Shown here in pieces: positions 51,798 to 61,940 of a stretch of 64,000 bases of DNA. The DNA lies in assembly GCA_022641095.1 (NCBI GenBank), contig JALCDB010000001.1, positions 174,802-238,801 on the forward strand, in the 5' to 3' direction. Position numbers and translations under genes: made by a program. The notes below the pieces were generated by a model. That model was not told the DNA's origin and did not search any database. It saw only the letters and a program-made list of their open reading frames with translations. Positions within the stretch are counted from its first letter, which is position 1. Each line of letters starts with the position of its first letter. Source of the DNA: Bacilli bacterium (GTDB taxonomy: Bacteria; Bacillota_I; Bacilli_A; RFN20; CAG-826).

Positions 51798-53273
51798 ATG
51801 AATAAAAAACATGGATTGTCCGTCTTAATCATGGGATTGGCCCTAACGGCTTCTTTGGCCGCTTGCGGCTATACGGGAGGGACGGCGAATTCCGGAGCTG
51901 GACGCAGTTCCAACGGCGGACAGAACGACGAATTGTGGATCTGCGTTTACGATGGCGGGTACGGAACCCAATGGTTGAAGGACGTCGGCGCGGACTTTAC
52001 CGCCGCGACTGGCATCAAGGTCCACTACGATGCCGACACCTCTCTCCTCGACCGCATCGAAAGCGCTCTTCGGGACGGGGGCGATTACGATCTTTATATG
52101 TCGCACGGCCTCAACTGGCAAACCTACGCCGCCAACGGCTGGCTTGCCTCGCTTGACGACGTTTATTCAAGCCCGGTTGAGGGTTTCAGCGGCACTTTTG
52201 CCGACCGCGTGATCAATGGGGCCAGCGAATTCAGCAAAACGGTCGGAAAAGACAACGCGGAGCACTATTACAAAGTCTGCTATACCCAAGGGGCCGGCGG
52301 TTTCGTCTATAACATGAATATGTTCAAGAAAAACAGTTGGAGCATCCCAAAGACTTATGCCGATTTGGTCACTCTTTGCAACACAATAAATGCCGCTGGA
52401 CTTAAAAATAGCCTCAACAAACCCGTTAGGCCTTTCGCTTGGAGTGGAAGCGACCGCGAGTATTATTGGGACTACCCGCTATTCGAATGGTGGGCTCAGT
52501 TGGCCGGCATCGACAAAGTCGAAACCGTCCATAAGTACCTCGGTCCGACCGGTCTGTACTCCGATGGTTACGAAATGTATAACCCCAACACCTATTATAA
52601 GGAGTTCATGCAAGCTTACGACATGTGGTACGGCCTCATCGGAAACAATAGCGGCAATTACTGCACGAACGACTATTCGGCGACCCTAAGCACCGCCAAA
52701 GCCGAATTCATCACCGGACAAGCCGCGATGATGCCTTATGCCCAATGGGCCAAATACGAACTTGAGGAACTCAATGACGGACCGCTCGACTTCAACATCG
52801 CCATGATGCCGACTCCAAAGGCCACCGCCTCCTCGATTGACGTCAACTACCGCGTCGGCTTCGGTGATTCCATGATCGTCCCTTCCAACGCCGTCAACGT
52901 GAGCGCCGCCAAGAAATTCATCAACTTCATGGCCACCAAACAAGCCTGCAAGACCTTCGTCAAGGATAGCCGCGGCGCATTCCTCGCCTTCAACTATAGC
53001 GACATCGACATGAGCGACATCGAAAAAGACGATCCTTATATCAAGAGCGTTCATGCGAAAGTGAATTTCACCGGCATCAGCGACGCTTCGACGAACCCCA
53101 TCACCTACCGCAACATCAATTGCGTCATGCCGTGGGTCCTTAACAAGTACTACTACAAGAGTTGCTGCAGCGATCCCTCGAACTACACCGCTTCCAAAGT
53201 CGGCGCCTCGGTTTACGCGAGCGCCAAGGAAAACTGGGCCACCTGGCTCCGCAACGCCTCTCTTAGCGACTAA
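51798..53273 (+). CDS. Sugar ABC transporter substrate-binding lipoprotein
   Basis: This 491-residue family-1 solute-binding protein has lipobox SLAAC (Cys ~22). Aromatic-rich segments (WSGSDREYYWDYPLFEWW, YDMWYGLIG) fit binding of oligosaccharides by stacking. It probably captures laminari-oligosaccharides released by GH81 and GH16 and feeds the permeases at 53283 and 54306. AAGGAG lies before the ATG. First gene of an eight-gene operon driven by a promoter with cre and LacI-type sites. Confidence 0.92.
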   Translation: MNKKHGLSVLIMGLALTASLAACGYTGGTANSGAGRSSNGGQNDELWICVYDGGYGTQWLKDVGADFTAATGIKVHYDADTSLLDRIESALRDGGDYDLYMSHGLNWQTYAANGWLASLDDVYSSPVEGFSGTFADRVINGASEFSKTVGKDNAEHYYKVCYTQGAGGFVYNMNMFKKNSWSIPKTYADLVTLCNTINAAGLKNSLNKPVRPFAWSGSDREYYWDYPLFEWWAQLAGIDKVETVHKYLGPTGLYSDGYEMYNPNTYYKEFMQAYDMWYGLIGNNSGNYCTNDYSATLSTAKAEFITGQAAMMPYAQWAKYELEELNDGPLDFNIAMMPTPKATASSIDVNYRVGFGDSMIVPSNAVNVSAAKKFINFMATKQACKTFVKDSRGAFLAFNYSDIDMSDIEKDDPYIKSVHAKVNFTGISDASTNPITYRNINCVMPWVLNKYYYKSCCSDPSNYTASKVGASVYASAKENWATWLRNASLSD

Positions 53274-53282
53274 GGTGCCTTT

Positions 53283-54302
53283 ATGACCAAACTCGCGGCG
53301 CCGGTAATCGAAGCAAAAGCGGCCCCCGCTCCCAAAAAACGGAAGGCCCATAAGGGGAACTGGAAGACATATCTCTTCGTTTTCCTCATGCTTCTTTACC
53401 CCCTCGCGCAGTTCTGCCTCATGTGGTTCGGGGTCAACATCAATTCGATTTTCCTGACCTTCAAGTCCATTGATCCGGCCACGAACGTCCTCACGTGGAA
53501 CCTTTCGATCCCCTATCTTTGGGAGCAGGAGGGCGATGCGTTCGGGGTGTTCTTCTATAATTACAAGACCCTGTTCCTCAGCCTCACGACGAAAACGGTG
53601 AGCGACATGTTCCTAGCCTCTTTCGCCTATTTGGTCATCTCTTGCTTCGTCACCCTCCCGATCGCCCTCTTCATGAGCTATTTCATCTTCAAAAAGATCA
53701 TCGGAGCCTCCTTTTACAAGACCATCTTCTTTATTCCGTCGATTTTCCCACTCTTCATTCTTTGCCTCGTGTTCTCGCTCTCTTTGTCCTCAAGCGGAGG
53801 CATCATCCCGGGGATACTCAGCAAAATGGGGCTCGATTACGGCGATTTCTTCAACAACATCTTCCTAGGCGAGAACGTCGGTGACAGCGCTTCGTGGGCC
53901 GTGTGGGTCTTCTTCCTTTGGAGCGGGCTCGGTTACGACATCATCCTTTTGACGGCTGGAATGAGCCGCATCCCACGGGACATTTTGGAGAGTTGCCGCA
54001 TGGATGGCGTGAGCCCGATGAAAGAGTTTTTCCGTATTATCGTCCCTCTGACCTGGCCCACCATCACCACCCTTTTTATCTTCGGCATGATGGCCATCTT
54101 CAGCACCACCTTCCAACCTTTCTTCCTCACCAGCGGCCGCTACGCGACCATGACGATCGGCTTGCAGATATACCAATCGAGCCAAGGGACGGCCTTGCAA
54201 ACGCCGGCCACCTTAGGCCTCTTCTGCTCGTTGGTGGCCGCTCCGGTCATCATCGCGACGCGCAACGGGCTCAACCGGTGCTTCAAGAACGTGGGGTTTT
54301 GA
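53283..54302 (+). CDS. Sugar ABC transporter permease (MalF type)
   Basis: This 339-residue protein has six hydrophobic helices after a basic, Lys/Pro-rich N-terminus (~30 residues). The EAA-type loop that docks the ATPase is visible as ESCRMDGVSPMKEFF...IVPLTWP near residue 238. Its first extracellular loop is longer than in MsmF-like proteins (~60 residues, NSIFLTFKSIDPATNV). It starts 9 nt after the binding-protein gene and pairs with the 54306 permease. Confidence 0.93.
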   Translation: MTKLAAPVIEAKAAPAPKKRKAHKGNWKTYLFVFLMLLYPLAQFCLMWFGVNINSIFLTFKSIDPATNVLTWNLSIPYLWEQEGDAFGVFFYNYKTLFLSLTTKTVSDMFLASFAYLVISCFVTLPIALFMSYFIFKKIIGASFYKTIFFIPSIFPLFILCLVFSLSLSSSGGIIPGILSKMGLDYGDFFNNIFLGENVGDSASWAVWVFFLWSGLGYDIILLTAGMSRIPRDILESCRMDGVSPMKEFFRIIVPLTWPTITTLFIFGMMAIFSTTFQPFFLTSGRYATMTIGLQIYQSSQGTALQTPATLGLFCSLVAAPVIIATRNGLNRCFKNVGF

Positions 54303-54305
54303 TTT

Positions 54306-55253
54306 ATGGGTCCAACCACTTGGCTTAAAAAGAAATTCCGCGCTCGGCGCGAGGAGTCGCGTCAAACTTCCTACGAGAGGAAGCACGACATCCTTTATAA
54401 GCGCAAAGGGGGCGAAAAAGTCCTCTTTCTCATTATGGGGATTATCTTCGTCACCTTCGCCATCACCTTCATTTTCCCCTTCCTTTGGATCCTCATGAAT
54501 TCCTTCAAGGGCAAACTCGAGTTCGCCATGGATTTCATGGGTTGGCCGGTGGCATGGAATTGGAGCAATTTCGCCAAAGCCGTCACGTTCCAGAGCGCCG
54601 AGACGCATAACTACACCGTCTTCCAGATGATGGGCATGAGCCTGCTCGTCGCCGGCGGGGGAACCCTCGCCACGGTCATCACTTCCAGCTGCGCGGCCTA
54701 CGTGGTCGCCAAATACAAGTTCCCCGGGCGCGGCCTCATCTTCAGCGTCGTCATCTTCTCGATGATCATCCCGATCGTCGGTTCCTTGCCTTCTCAGATC
54801 CAACTTATGCGGGCGATGGGCCTCGATAATACCGTCATCGGTCTGATATTCCTTTATTCAGGCGGCTTCGGCAGCAACTTCCTGCTCCTATACGGCTTCT
54901 TCAAAAACCTCAGTTGGACTTACGTCGAGGCGGCCAAAATCGATGGGGCCAGCGACTTCCGCATCTTCTTGCAGATCATCCTTCCGATGGCCAAAGGCCC
55001 AATCACCGCGGTCGGCATCCTTTCGCTCATCGGACTATGGAACGACTACTTCAACCCATCGATCTTCCTTTCCAAACAACCCACGATCGCGGTTGGGATC
55101 TATTACATGCAGAACGCGATGCTTGAGACGAAAGGCAACTACCCGATGTTCTTCGCCACCGTCATCATCACTCTGATTCCGATTTTGCTCGTCTTCCTTT
55201 GCTTCAGCAAAACCATCATGGAGAACACCTCCGTCGGTGGTTTAAAAGGATAA
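54306..55253 (+). CDS. Sugar ABC transporter permease (MalG type)
   Basis: This 315-residue, six-helix permease has the docking loop EAAKIDGASDFRIFLQIILP near residue 206, matching the EAA consensus well. A ~35-residue basic N-terminus precedes the first helix. With the MalF-type partner (3 nt upstream) it makes the translocation channel for the locus; the ATPase is encoded last in the operon. Confidence 0.94.
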   Translation: MGPTTWLKKKFRARREESRQTSYERKHDILYKRKGGEKVLFLIMGIIFVTFAITFIFPFLWILMNSFKGKLEFAMDFMGWPVAWNWSNFAKAVTFQSAETHNYTVFQMMGMSLLVAGGGTLATVITSSCAAYVVAKYKFPGRGLIFSVVIFSMIIPIVGSLPSQIQLMRAMGLDNTVIGLIFLYSGGFGSNFLLLYGFFKNLSWTYVEAAKIDGASDFRIFLQIILPMAKGPITAVGILSLIGLWNDYFNPSIFLSKQPTIAVGIYYMQNAMLETKGNYPMFFATVIITLIPILLVFLCFSKTIMENTSVGGLKG

Positions 55254-55281
55254 TAACTATTTTCACGAAAGGAGAAAAACA

Positions 55282-56751
55282 ATGAAAAAAGTTACAAAAA
55301 ACGCCACGTTCGCCTTACTAGTCGCCTTCGCTCTCGTCGGGGCCGCTTCGTGTTCTTGCAAAAGCGTCGGCACCTCGGGGGAATCCGCCGGGACGTCCGG
55401 AGGAAATTCCGGTTCGCCCACCCCAAGCGCCCAGGTCTTCAAGGACAATAAGGCCTATTACGACACGAGCGCGGACGCTTATGACATAAGCGTGGAAACG
55501 GGTCTTACCGGAGAGGTGACTTCCGTCAAAGTGGGGCGGAGCGAGGCCAGCGCTGATCAGTACTCGTTCGATGGCAACGGGGTCTTGACCCTTTCCGGAT
55601 CTTTCTTGTCAAGCCTTAACGCCGGCGAGAAGGAAGTTTCCCTCGTCGCGGGCGGCAAAAAAGCCACCGTCGATCTCTTCATGGCCACTAAAGTCATCAA
55701 AACCGCCGACGAGTTCCAGGCCATCAACGACAACTTGACCGGCTACTACGTCCTTGGCAACGACATCGACCTCTCATCGATTCAGAACTTCGAGCCATTA
55801 GGCAAGTATTGGAGCGAAACGGACACCAACAACGCTTATTTCCACGGCATCCTCGAGGGCAACGGCCACTCCATCAAGAACGCCAACGTCCTCTATAGCG
55901 ACAGCGCCGCCACCAATTACAACGTCTACAGCAACAGCGGGAATTACAAGTTCGATCTGAGCTGCCACTCGGCCGGCGACAACATCGGCCTCTTTCAGAT
56001 CATCGGCAGCTCCGGCGTCGTCCGCGATTGCAATTTCAAGAACATCAAAGTGCGGGGTCGCACGATTTGCGGGGTCATCGCCGGCAACTGCTCCGGAACG
56101 GTCTACAACTGCCATATCGACAGTTCTTGCTCCGTTGAGATGGGCACCCACTTCTACGATGACGACTGCAATATGGGTGGGGCTTTCGGAATCGTGGCCG
56201 GAACCGGCAACGTGCACAACGTCGTTAGCGAGGTCACGAACCTCAGACTCGGCGCGAGCGGTTCAAGCACCGTAAATGGCGTTTCAGTCGAAAAAGCGGG
56301 GATCTATTTGGATTGGAACGACGATTACATCGGCCAAATCGGCAATGGATGGGATCATGGCGAAGGCACCGACAACCCATGGTGGAAATTCTGCGCCGTC
56401 GACAAAGTCAATTCCAGCAACGCCATCTATACCGACAGCAACGGCTCCGCCACAAACGGCGAATACGCCTTCGTCGGCAAATGCTGGGGCAGCGTCAACG
56501 ACTGCGTCGCGAAAGCCTTCAACGTCACCCCGATGGATGGGTCGGCGAGGGCCGTTTATTTCGGGCAAACCCATCTCGGAGTCAATAAGCCAACAAGCGG
56601 CGAAAGCGATCTCGGCTCGCTTAAAGACGACGTTCTTCTTGATTCCTCTGGCCTAAAAACGGCTTCTAATTACGCCAACTTCGACAACGGCGTCTGGAAT
56701 ATCGAAGACGGTTCGGTTCCTAGTCTCAATGCCTATTACGAATTCGAATAA
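55282..56751 (+). CDS. Surface lipoprotein with X2-like and GLUG-like modules
   Basis: This 489-residue protein has lipobox AASCS (Cys ~24) and a Gly/Ser linker. A CBM_X2-like Ig module spans ~50-135 (SFDGNGVLTLSGSFLSSLNAG), followed by a GLUG/right-handed beta-helix region (DIDLSSIQNFEPLG, FHGILEGNGHSIKNA, GLFQIIGSSGVVRDCNF) and a Cys/Asn-rich end. No catalytic motif is recognised. Similar GLUG-like sequence occurs in the 43734 protein. Lying inside the transporter operon (AAAGGAG before the ATG), it probably binds glucan at the cell surface; an enzyme role (beta-helix lyase) cannot be excluded. Confidence 0.72.
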   Translation: MKKVTKNATFALLVAFALVGAASCSCKSVGTSGESAGTSGGNSGSPTPSAQVFKDNKAYYDTSADAYDISVETGLTGEVTSVKVGRSEASADQYSFDGNGVLTLSGSFLSSLNAGEKEVSLVAGGKKATVDLFMATKVIKTADEFQAINDNLTGYYVLGNDIDLSSIQNFEPLGKYWSETDTNNAYFHGILEGNGHSIKNANVLYSDSAATNYNVYSNSGNYKFDLSCHSAGDNIGLFQIIGSSGVVRDCNFKNIKVRGRTICGVIAGNCSGTVYNCHIDSSCSVEMGTHFYDDDCNMGGAFGIVAGTGNVHNVVSEVTNLRLGASGSSTVNGVSVEKAGIYLDWNDDYIGQIGNGWDHGEGTDNPWWKFCAVDKVNSSNAIYTDSNGSATNGEYAFVGKCWGSVNDCVAKAFNVTPMDGSARAVYFGQTHLGVNKPTSGESDLGSLKDDVLLDSSGLKTASNYANFDNGVWNIEDGSVPSLNAYYEFE

Positions 56752-56801
56752 ACGGCTCTGGCCGCCCCTTCGGCGGCCCTCCCAAAAAGGGGATCAACAT
56801 C

Positions 56802-59800
56802 ATGGTGAAATACAGATTCGAAAACGGTTCTTTTATAATCGAGGATTACCAAAAGGCGAAAACCTTCTCTTCTTTTCTCCCGGCCGTCGCCGGAGTCGAC
56901 GGAAAGCCCCTATGGGCGTTTTACGCGAACGTCGGACAAGCGATGGGTGGATTCGGAGTCACATCGAAAGACACTCCGATCACCCCCTTTGACAGCGCTT
57001 CGCTGGCCTACCAGAACATTCCGGTGCACTCTTTTAGGACATTCCTGAAAGTCGGTGGCGAATTTTACGCGCCTTTCTTCCCTGGCAACGGGGAAAAGGA
57101 CGACATGACGATCCGGCGAAGCGATCTCTCGATCAGTGAAAAAGGACCCGGGTACGCGATTGAAATCACCTATTTCACCATCCCCCGCCAAAACTATGCG
57201 GCGTTGGTCCGCAAAGTAACCTATAAGAACCTTGGAAAAAAAGCGGCGAAATTCGTCGCCCTCGATGGGTTGCCCGTCTTTTTCCCCTATGGGCTCAGCA
57301 ACATCTCATACAAGGAGTCGGTCTCCCTTATGGCGGCCTACTGTCAGGTTTATGGCCTTGAGGACAAACGTCCTTTCGTTAAATTCAAAACTTCGACGAA
57401 GGACAATTCCGTCGTTAAGGAGGCGGTCTCCGGAAACGGCTTTTTCGCCAAGGACGAGAACGGTCGCCTTTTGCCCAGCATCGTTGACCCCGCGATCGTC
57501 TTTGGGAACGATTTGTCGCTTTTATCGGCCCATCCTTTTGCCAAAAAGGGCACAAAAGCCTTTTTGGCAGGCGGCCAGCAGACCGATAACAGACTCCCTT
57601 GCGCTTTCTCGCTTTTCGAGAGAAAACTGCTTCCAGGGGAGGAAACCTCGGTCTACGAAGTCTATGGCATGTTCGACGACGTCGAAGTCTTCCATTCGGC
57701 CGAAAAGGACCTGACCGTTGCGCGCATCGAGACGCTTCGCAAGGAAAACGCCGAATTGATCGAAAAGTTGCTTGCCCCGGCGAACTGCCACACGGCGAGT
57801 CCCCTTTTCGATGATTATCTGAAGCAAAGTTATCTCGACAACGATTTGCGCGGGGGGTTTCCCGTCCTTCTCGATGACAAGAAAAACGGACAGGTCTATT
57901 ACGTCTATGGCCGCAAACATGGCGACATGGAACGCGACTACAACGACTTCAGCATACCCTCCCGCTACTATAGTTCGGGCCCGGGAAATTTCCGCGATGT
58001 CAACCAAAACCGCCGAAATGACCTTTTCTTTCACCCCTTCGTTGGCGATTATAACATCCGGCTTTTCTTTAACCTCATCCAAGCTGACGGGCAAAACCCC
58101 CTCAACGTCAAGCCGGAAGTTTTTTGCCTCAATAAAGAGGCGGATCTTTCTTTTCTAGGCAAGGAATCGAAAGACGGACGGTTGCTAGGGATCGCCGCCA
58201 AATACGAACCGAGCGACCTTTATGCCTACCTTAAGGACACGATGGGCCTCGCCAAAGAAAAGGCCAGCGAAATCCTCGCCGACTTCCTTAGCGTCTCCCA
58301 CCAAGAAATCGAAGCCAACTTCGCGGAAGGGTATTGGATCGACCATTGGACATACAACGTCGATCTGCTCGAGAATTACAGCGCCATCTTCCCCGATAAG
58401 GAGGAATCGCTCCTCTTCGCATCTGGCTACCGCTATTTCTATAGCCCCGTCTACGTCGAACCGCGCAGCGAGAAAACGTGCCTGCTCAGCGACGGGAAGA
58501 TCCGCCAATACGGCGCCATCGACCTTAACAAGCTCAAGGATGTCTGCGAGAAAAAGCATTTCGACATCAAGAAAACGGCATGGCTCACCGCCAAAAACGG
58601 TCAGGAAATAAACGTCGATTTGGCCTCAAAGATCATCAACCTCGTCCTCGTCAAATTCAGCGCTCTCGACACCCAGCAGATGGGCATCGAGATGGAATGC
58701 GAAAAGCCAGGCTGGAACGATGCGATGAACGGCTTGCCAGGGCTCTTTTCCAGCGGCCTTTCGGAATCCGTCGAGCTTCTGCGCCTCGTCCGTTACGCCA
58801 GGAAGCATCTGGCCCCATTCGAGAAACGCGATCTCACCTTCCTCGACGAACAATATGCCCTTTACGGGACCATCAAGGAAAAGCTCCCATCGCTCATGAA
58901 AGGCGAGCTTACTCCCTTCCTCTATTGGGACGCGGTCACATCGGCCCGCGAAAAGATGCGCTTCGCCCTCAAAGATCGAGCCGAAGGAAGCGTTACAAAA
59001 GTTTCCATCTCCGAAATTCTCCCCCTTCTGAAAAGCATGGACGAAACCCTTGAGAAAGGAATCCAAAAAGCCAAAACGATCGGGAATGGCATTCTTCCGA
59101 GCTACCTCATTTACGACGTCGCTTCCTACGAGAAAACCGACCATGTCAACCACCTCGGCTTCCCAACCGTCAAAGTTACCTCTTTCTCTTTGCGGACGAT
59201 ACCCCCATTCCTCGAGGCCAGCGCCCGCGCCCTCAAACTCGGCCCGAAAGCCATTACCCACGAGGATTGCCTCCGCATCAAGCGAAGCGGCCTCTACGAC
59301 AAAACATTCCGTTTTTACAAGACCTGCGCCTCTCTCGATAAGGCCCCCTTTGAAATCGGCCGCGTCCACGCTTTCACGAAAGGTTGGCTGGAGCGGGAAT
59401 GCAACTTTCTCCATATGTCCTACAAATACATGCTTGGCCTATTGACCGCCGGCTATTACGAGGATTTCTATAAAGAGATCAAGACCAATTTCGTGGTTTT
59501 CATGGACCCAAAGGTCTACGGGCGCAGTCCCATCGAGGCTTCCAGTTTCGTCGTCCCTGATTGCAATCCCGACGCGAGCAAGCGCGGCGAAGGCTTCTTC
59601 GCCCGCCTTACGGGCGCCAACGCCGAGTTCCTCAACATGTACATGCTGATGTTCGCGGGACCCACCATCTTCGAAATGGATCGCGGGAAACTCGTTTTCT
59701 CCCTTTCGCCGAAGCTTTCCAAGGAGTTTTTCGACAAAAAGGACGAAGCTTCCTTCCTTCTCTTCGGAAAGACGAAGGTCACCTACCATAACCCCAGGCG

Positions 59801-59933
59801 GATCGATTGCTATAAGGGAGTCAAACTGAAGTACGCGATCGAGGGGAAAACCTACGAGAAAGTCGAAGGCCCGCTCGCGGAAAGCATCCGCGAAGGCGAA
59901 GTCGGGAATATCTACGTGGAGATCGACCGATGA
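56802..59933 (+). CDS. Beta-1,3-glucan oligosaccharide phosphorylase, GH161/GH149/GH94-like
   Basis: This 1043-residue cytoplasmic enzyme splits beta-glucosidic bonds with phosphate, giving alpha-glucose-1-phosphate. It is longer than GH94 cellobiose phosphorylases (~800) and matches the GH149/GH161 size of beta-1,3-glucan phosphorylases. Segments: SSFLPAVAG and PLWAFYANVGQAMGGFG (N-terminal sandwich), ERDYNDFSIPSRYY and GNFRDVNQNRRND (~395-425), and GWNDAMNGLPGLFSS (~640), whose Asp corresponds to the general acid of the GH94 clan. I favour GH161 from memory of family sequences. It saves ATP compared with hydrolysis. GGGG precedes the ATG; its stop overlaps the GH16 start by 4 nt. Confidence 0.85.
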   Translation: MVKYRFENGSFIIEDYQKAKTFSSFLPAVAGVDGKPLWAFYANVGQAMGGFGVTSKDTPITPFDSASLAYQNIPVHSFRTFLKVGGEFYAPFFPGNGEKDDMTIRRSDLSISEKGPGYAIEITYFTIPRQNYAALVRKVTYKNLGKKAAKFVALDGLPVFFPYGLSNISYKESVSLMAAYCQVYGLEDKRPFVKFKTSTKDNSVVKEAVSGNGFFAKDENGRLLPSIVDPAIVFGNDLSLLSAHPFAKKGTKAFLAGGQQTDNRLPCAFSLFERKLLPGEETSVYEVYGMFDDVEVFHSAEKDLTVARIETLRKENAELIEKLLAPANCHTASPLFDDYLKQSYLDNDLRGGFPVLLDDKKNGQVYYVYGRKHGDMERDYNDFSIPSRYYSSGPGNFRDVNQNRRNDLFFHPFVGDYNIRLFFNLIQADGQNPLNVKPEVFCLNKEADLSFLGKESKDGRLLGIAAKYEPSDLYAYLKDTMGLAKEKASEILADFLSVSHQEIEANFAEGYWIDHWTYNVDLLENYSAIFPDKEESLLFASGYRYFYSPVYVEPRSEKTCLLSDGKIRQYGAIDLNKLKDVCEKKHFDIKKTAWLTAKNGQEINVDLASKIINLVLVKFSALDTQQMGIEMECEKPGWNDAMNGLPGLFSSGLSESVELLRLVRYARKHLAPFEKRDLTFLDEQYALYGTIKEKLPSLMKGELTPFLYWDAVTSAREKMRFALKDRAEGSVTKVSISEILPLLKSMDETLEKGIQKAKTIGNGILPSYLIYDVASYEKTDHVNHLGFPTVKVTSFSLRTIPPFLEASARALKLGPKAITHEDCLRIKRSGLYDKTFRFYKTCASLDKAPFEIGRVHAFTKGWLERECNFLHMSYKYMLGLLTAGYYEDFYKEIKTNFVVFMDPKVYGRSPIEASSFVVPDCNPDASKRGEGFFARLTGANAEFLNMYMLMFAGPTIFEMDRGKLVFSLSPKLSKEFFDKKDEASFLLFGKTKVTYHNPRRIDCYKGVKLKYAIEGKTYEKVEGPLAESIREGEVGNIYVEIDR

Positions 59934-61009
59934 AAAAAGGGAAAACGGTTCTCGCCTTAATGGCCGTGATGGTTCTTTCCGCCTGCTCTTTTGAGTTCGA
60001 TTTTTTCGCGAACTCGACGAGTTCCGCCAGTTTGCCAAGCGCTTCCGCCTCCGAAAGCGGCTCTTCCTCCGCCGGCCATCCCCTTCCTTCATCCTCCAGC
60101 GAAGCAAACTCAAGCGAAGGGGGTTCGTCTTCCTCCGCCGCCTCGAGTTCTTCTAGCGGCCTACCCTTTGGGCCGGGCAACTCTTCAAGCTCCGGCGATT
60201 CTTCGTCTTCTTCCGCTTCCTCGAGTTCATCAAGTTCCGGTTCGTCGGGCGACCCATACGTGCCATCGGGTTACGATTTGGCATGGAGCGACGAATTCGA
60301 CGGAGACGCCGTCGACGGCGACAAGTGGGCTTTCCAAACGGGAGACGGCAGCGATTACGGCATTTGGGCCTGGGGCAACAACGAAAAGGAATACTACCAA
60401 AAGGATAACGCCACGGTCAGCGACGGATGCCTATCCATCACCGCCAAAAAAGAGAACGTCGCAAACTATCCCTACACCTCCGCCCGGATGCGGACCTATG
60501 GCAAAAAGTCTTGGACGTATGGTTTCTTCACGGCTCGGATGTCTTTGCCGGGCATCGTGGGCAGTTGGCCCGCCTTCTGGATGCTCCCCGTTTCCTCTTG
60601 GAACGGCAAGGGCTGGCCGTGGAGCGGGGAAATCGACATCATGGAGAACATGGGCGGGTCCAACGGAACCGTCTTCACGACCGTCCATACGGGCCTCGAC
60701 GACAGTTCGGGCAGCAACGCCAATTCCCATCGATCGCCGGTCAGCGACGCCGCCTCTTTCCACGAATATAGCGTCCTTTGGGACGTGAGCGGCCTCCGTT
60801 TCTACACCGATGGATCCCCAACTTTCTTCGTCAGCGCCTCCTCTTACGCCACCTATAGCGGCTATGGTTCGGGGGACCCCTTCGACGTTCCGTTCTATCT
60901 CATCCTCAATCTTGCGATAGGCGGCAATTTCGTGAACAACGCCACCCCAAACGACGCCGAGATGCCGTGTACGATGAAAGTCGATTATGTGAGGGTATAC
61001 CAAAAATGA
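59930..61009 (+). CDS. GH16 laminarinase-type endo-beta-1,3(4)-glucanase, lipoprotein
   Basis: This 359-residue protein has lipobox VLSAC (Cys ~20), then an ~85-residue Ser linker rich in acidic breaks. The GH16 domain (~120-359) starts LAWSDEFDGDAVD, holds the catalytic GEIDIMEN (~232-239) and the aromatic cleft (WPAFWMLP), and ends with [11 protein letters not shown]. It cleaves beta-1,3- or mixed beta-1,3-1,4-glucan at the surface. The start overlaps the phosphorylase stop and the stop overlaps the next GH16 start. Confidence 0.93.
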   Translation: MKKGKTVLALMAVMVLSACSFEFDFFANSTSSASLPSASASESGSSSAGHPLPSSSSEANSSEGGSSSSAASSSSSGLPFGPGNSSSSGDSSSSSASSSSSSSGSSGDPYVPSGYDLAWSDEFDGDAVDGDKWAFQTGDGSDYGIWAWGNNEKEYYQKDNATVSDGCLSITAKKENVANYPYTSARMRTYGKKSWTYGFFTARMSLPGIVGSWPAFWMLPVSSWNGKGWPWSGEIDIMENMGGSNGTVFTTVHTGLDDSSGSNANSHRSPVSDAASFHEYSVLWDVSGLRFYTDGSPTFFVSASSYATYSGYGSGDPFDVPFYLILNLAIGGNFVNNATPNDAEMPCTMKVDYVRVYQK

Positions 61010-61938
61010 AAAAGAAAACAGCTTTGATCGTCGCCTGCCTCCTATCCGTTCCCGCCATCGCCGGGTGCGCGGGTTTCTCAAGCGCTCCTCTCGAGTCGTC
61101 GCAATCCTCTTCCTCTTCTTATTCCTCTTCCTCCCCGGCTTCTTCCAGCGAAGGCGGGATGAGTTTGGTTTGGTCCGACGAATTCAACGGCACCGCCCTC
61201 AACGAGGACTATTGGAGCTACATGATCGGCAACGGCAGCGATTATGGGGTTTACGAATGGGGGAACAACGAGGCCGAGAATTACCAACGGGATAACGTCG
61301 AGGTCTCCGATGGACTTCTCCACATCGCCGCCAAAGCGGAGAAAACGACGATCGGTTCGAAGGAGTACTCCTATACTTCCGGACGGATTCGCACCGCCGG
61401 CAAAGTCAGTTGCGTTTATGGCCGCATCGAGGCTCGGATCGCCCTTCCTTACGTCAATGGGATGTGGCCCGCTTTCTGGATGCTTCCCGAAAAGGCCTAT
61501 AATGGTTTGGGTTGGCCCACCTCAGGGGAAGTCGACATCATGGAGAATAAAGGCAGCACCGACGCCTACGTCTCGAGCGCCGTCCACTATGCCAACCTCA
61601 ACGGCGACCACGCTTACGTGACCGACGGGAAAACCTTCAGCAAACGCAACGACGAGAGCACGACCGATTTCCATGTCTATTCGTGCGATTGGGACGAGGA
61701 CGGATTCGTCTTCTCGTGCGACGGGGAAAGCTATTTCAGCGTCGATTCAAGGGTCTACCACCCCGACAACAGCCGCATCTACCCCAACGACGACAACGCC
61801 CCTTTCAACGCCCCTTTCCATATCCTCCTCAATTTGGCCGTGGGCGGCAACTTCGACAATGGGGCTTTGCCTCCCAGTGGCTTCGATAGTTGTGAGATGA
61901 AAGTCGATTATGTGAGGATCTACGGTTTCGAGGGATAG
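61006..61938 (+). CDS. GH16 laminarinase-type beta-glucanase, lipoprotein (second copy)
   Basis: This 310-residue paralog of the preceding enzyme has lipobox IAGCA (Cys ~21), a short Ser linker (~30 residues against ~85), then [13 protein letters not shown], catalytic [17 protein letters not shown] and the end [13 protein letters not shown]. The tandem pair probably arose by duplication; the difference in linker length would set different reach from the membrane. Start 61006 overlaps the previous stop (ATGA); the longer frame from 60967 lies inside the neighbour. Confidence 0.93.
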   Translation: MKKKTALIVACLLSVPAIAGCAGFSSAPLESSQSSSSSYSSSSPASSSEGGMSLVWSDEFNGTALNEDYWSYMIGNGSDYGVYEWGNNEAENYQRDNVEVSDGLLHIAAKAEKTTIGSKEYSYTSGRIRTAGKVSCVYGRIEARIALPYVNGMWPAFWMLPEKAYNGLGWPTSGEVDIMENKGSTDAYVSSAVHYANLNGDHAYVTDGKTFSKRNDESTTDFHVYSCDWDEDGFVFSCDGESYFSVDSRVYHPDNSRIYPNDDNAPFNAPFHILLNLAVGGNFDNGALPPSGFDSCEMKVDYVRIYGFEG

Positions 61939-61940
61939 CC

